This document shows positions 3,976 to 5,671 of a stretch of 5,671 bases of DNA, piece after piece. The DNA comes from Oscillospiraceae bacterium. GTDB taxonomy: Bacteria; Bacillota; Clostridia; Oscillospirales; Ruminococcaceae. The notes beneath the pieces are model-generated. The model was not told the origin of the DNA and ran no database searches. It was given only the letters and a program-made list of their open reading frames with translations. How positions within the stretch are numbered: position 1 is the stretch's first letter; every line of letters begins with the position of its first letter. A program made the translations under genes and the position numbers. Location: contig JAFYEQ010000029.1 in NCBI GenBank assembly GCA_017544185.1, positions 1 through 5,671 on the forward strand, given 5' to 3'.

Positions 3976-5517
3976 ATGTTTGCCAAGATAAATACTGTCG
4001 GGCTGTTCGGGCTCAACGCCTTCGGAGTGGAGGTAGAGACCGAGGTCACCAGAGGTCAGCCTGTGTTCGATATAGTCGGGCTGGCGGATACCGCCGTCAA
4101 GGAGAGCCGCGAACGTATACGCTCCGCCTTCCGCAGCTGCGGCACGGCCTTTCCCAATGCCCATGTGATAGTCAATCTCGCTCCCGCCGATACCAAGAAG
4201 GCGGGCAGCATGTTCGACCTGGCCATATTCATGTCCGTCATGCGCTCCATAGGATCGGCTCCTAGTGAGATACCCGGGAGCACGTTGGACGAGAGCGTGT
4301 TCATCGGTGAGGTCTCCCTCAGCGGAGATGTGAGAGCTGTGGCTGGAGTGCTGCCTATGGTGCTCTATGCCCGCCGCCATGATATAAAGACCGTGTTCGT
4401 CCCTGCGGACAACGCACATGAGGCCAGCGTATGCGACGGTATAAACGTATACGGCATATCCAGTGTGACCCAGCTGATGGATCACCTTACGGGTGCCAAC
4501 GTGCTCACGCCGCATCCCCAGTATATACCCGAGCCGGGCGGATGGTTCGGCACGGCAGACTACGCCGACGTCAAGGGGCAGGCGCTCCCGAAGAAGGCAC
4601 TGGAGACAGCGGCCGCAGGCGGACATAACCTGCTGATGATAGGCCCTCCCGGTACGGGGAAAAGTATGCTCGCAAAGCGCATACCCTCTATACTCCCTGC
4701 CATGACCTTCGAGGAGTCCATCGAGACCACCAATATACATTCGGTATGCGGTATGGTCAGCAAGGAGGAGCCGCTGGTGGTATGCCGCCCCTTCTTCTCA
4801 CCGCATCATACTATATCCGGAGCAGGGCTCTGCGGAGGCGGCAGCGTCCCCAGGCCCGGACAGATCAGTCTCGCGCATAACGGCGTACTGTTCTTGGACG
4901 AGCTCCCGGAATTTGCCAGACCCACTCTGGAGATGCTGCGTCAGCCCTTAGAGGACAGACAGGTCACCATATCCCGCGCGTCGGGGACGGTGACGTACCC
5001 GTGCTCCTTCATGCTGGTGGCGGCCATGAACCCCTGTCCCTGCGGATATATGGGGCATCCCACCAAGAGGTGCATATGCTCCCCCAATCAGGCGAAGGCC
5101 TATCTGAGCCGCATATCGGGCCCGCTGCTGGACCGCTTCGACCTGCACGTAGAGGTAGCTCCCGTCACCTTCGGTGAGCTGTCATCCGACCGCAAGGAGG
5201 AGAGCTCCGCTGCCATGCGCGAGAGAGTGCAGGCGGCAAGAGAGATACAGCGCGAGCGCTTCAAGGGGACGGGCATCACCTGCAACGCAAGGATCACGCC
5301 CGAGATATTCAATGAAGTATGTCCCATGTCCGACGATGCCAAGAAGCTGCTGGAGGACGTGTTCAACGGGATGGGCCTGTCCGCCCGCGCATATGACCGC
5401 ATAGTCAAGGTGGCGCGTACCGTGGCGGATATGGACGGCTCTGAGGTCATCGGGAAGGCCCATATATCCCGTGCAGTACACTTCCGCACCCTTGACAGGA
5501 AATACCGCCTCGGATGA
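3976..5517 (+). CDS. comM: ComM/YifB family AAA+ ATPase (Mg chelatase-like)
   Basis: 513 residues, the usual family length. Order of parts: an N-terminal ChlI-like domain (about 20-141, with FDIVGLADTAVKESRERIRSA and VNLAPADTKKAG), the AAA+ Mg-chelatase domain (about 192-398) and the C-terminal helical domain (about 406-503). Walker A is GPPGTGKS (223-230) and Walker B VLFLDE (304-309). A four-cysteine segment, N-P-C-P-C-G...C-I-C (C354, C356, C366, C368), probably binds zinc as in family members. R387 (LLDRFDLH) and R471 (SARAYDR) fit the arginine finger and sensor 2. In naturally transformable bacteria ComM is a hexameric helicase that drives branch migration of incoming DNA during recombination; despite the family name it is not a magnesium chelatase. 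It acts in the cytoplasm. It has its own promoter and strong RBS; the next gene starts 41 bp downstream with no terminator between, so cotranscription is likely. Confidence 0.96.
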   Translation: MFAKINTVGLFGLNAFGVEVETEVTRGQPVFDIVGLADTAVKESRERIRSAFRSCGTAFPNAHVIVNLAPADTKKAGSMFDLAIFMSVMRSIGSAPSEIPGSTLDESVFIGEVSLSGDVRAVAGVLPMVLYARRHDIKTVFVPADNAHEASVCDGINVYGISSVTQLMDHLTGANVLTPHPQYIPEPGGWFGTADYADVKGQALPKKALETAAAGGHNLLMIGPPGTGKSMLAKRIPSILPAMTFEESIETTNIHSVCGMVSKEEPLVVCRPFFSPHHTISGAGLCGGGSVPRPGQISLAHNGVLFLDELPEFARPTLEMLRQPLEDRQVTISRASGTVTYPCSFMLVAAMNPCPCGYMGHPTKRCICSPNQAKAYLSRISGPLLDRFDLHVEVAPVTFGELSSDRKEESSAAMRERVQAAREIQRERFKGTGITCNARITPEIFNEVCPMSDDAKKLLEDVFNGMGLSARAYDRIVKVARTVADMDGSEVIGKAHISRAVHFRTLDRKYRLG

Positions 5518-5529
5518 CCGACGGTCATC
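5513..5529 (+). other. Hairpin overlapping the comM stop codon
   Basis: GATGACC (5513-5519), loop GAC, GGTCATC (5523-5529): a perfect 7-bp stem containing the TGA stop (5515-5517). Without a T-run it is not an intrinsic terminator; it might tune expression of the next gene. Confidence 0.5.
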
Positions 5530-5558
5530 GGATAACGACATCTCAGGATGATAGAGAT

Positions 5559-5671
5559 ATGATAAATTTCCATTTGCCCGACTTCTGCGGCAACTACCGC
5601 ATGAACCTTTATATCGCAGACCTGCTCAAAAAGGAGCCGCAGCTCTTCTATGACGGGGTGAAGATAGCATC
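5559..5671 (+). CDS. Unrecognised protein, N-terminal 37 residues (3' end outside window)
   Basis: An open frame starts at ATG 5559 and runs off the window. The visible protein begins MINFHLPDFCGNYRM and continues with an amphipathic stretch LYIADLLKKEP and then LFYDGVKIA. It has no signal peptide or membrane helix, and I do not recognise the family. An AGGA at 5545-5548, ten bases upstream, can serve as RBS; the ATG at 5549 is followed by a stop after four codons and is not the start. It is on the comM strand, 41 bp downstream, without an intervening terminator, so it is probably read from the comM promoter. Confidence 0.65.
   Translation, partial: MINFHLPDFCGNYRMNLYIADLLKKEPQLFYDGVKIA

Noticed and set aside
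4160..4175. Third TetR operator half-site (TGATAGTC) inside comM
   Set aside because: Only one half matches, the other half shows no symmetry, and it lies in conserved coding sequence.
3937..4740. 267-residue minus-strand frame opposite comM
   Set aside because: Antisense shadow of the conserved ComM N-terminal and Walker A coding sequence.

Overview
The window looks like chromosomal DNA of a Gram-positive gut-type Firmicute, most like the Ruminococcus / Oscillospiraceae group. The basis is GC-rich coding sequence that still uses many ATA isoleucine codons, strong GGAGG-type ribosome binding sites, consensus sigma-A promoters (TTGACA-17-TATAAT; TTGATA-17-TATAAT with an extended -10), and intergenic spaces filled with small repeats. 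The genus is an inference from style, not from a marker gene.

Layout from left to right. Positions 1-1008 hold the C-terminal part of a protein made of three tandem Ig-like beta domains, closed by a good intrinsic terminator. Positions 1084-1340 are non-coding repeat DNA: a 7-bp tandem array (consensus GGGACAA) interrupted twice by the same 27-bp palindromic insert, running into a conserved hairpin element. On the minus strand, 2587 to 1357 is a two-gene operon: a TetR-family repressor followed, with an 11-bp overlap, by a six-helix DUF998 membrane protein. Its promoter is a near-perfect sigma-A promoter, and an 18-bp perfect palindrome sits on the predicted start site, so autorepression is likely. 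Then come a tRNA-Pro(UGG) gene with its own promoter (2728-2841), a leader containing a second, 15/18-matching copy of the TetR operator (2906-2923), and an inverted second copy of the hairpin element (2929-2983).

Positions 3037-3807 encode an alpha/beta hydrolase of the esterase D / tributyrin esterase type whose nucleophilic serine is replaced by glycine. A terminator and an extra hairpin follow. Positions 3976-5517 encode a complete ComM/YifB AAA+ ATPase with its own extended -10 promoter. A gene that I do not recognise starts at 5559 and leaves the window.

Functional links. The TetR repressor, its DUF998 partner and possibly the hydrolase across the tRNA may form one small regulon sharing an operator. 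ComM (DNA branch migration, natural transformation) and tRNA-Pro are housekeeping. I see no CRISPR array, transposase, phage gene or clearly new multi-gene system. The most interesting items are the duplicated TetR operator, the glycine-for-serine hydrolase, and the composite heptamer-plus-hairpin repeat family whose two copies differ by compensatory base changes.
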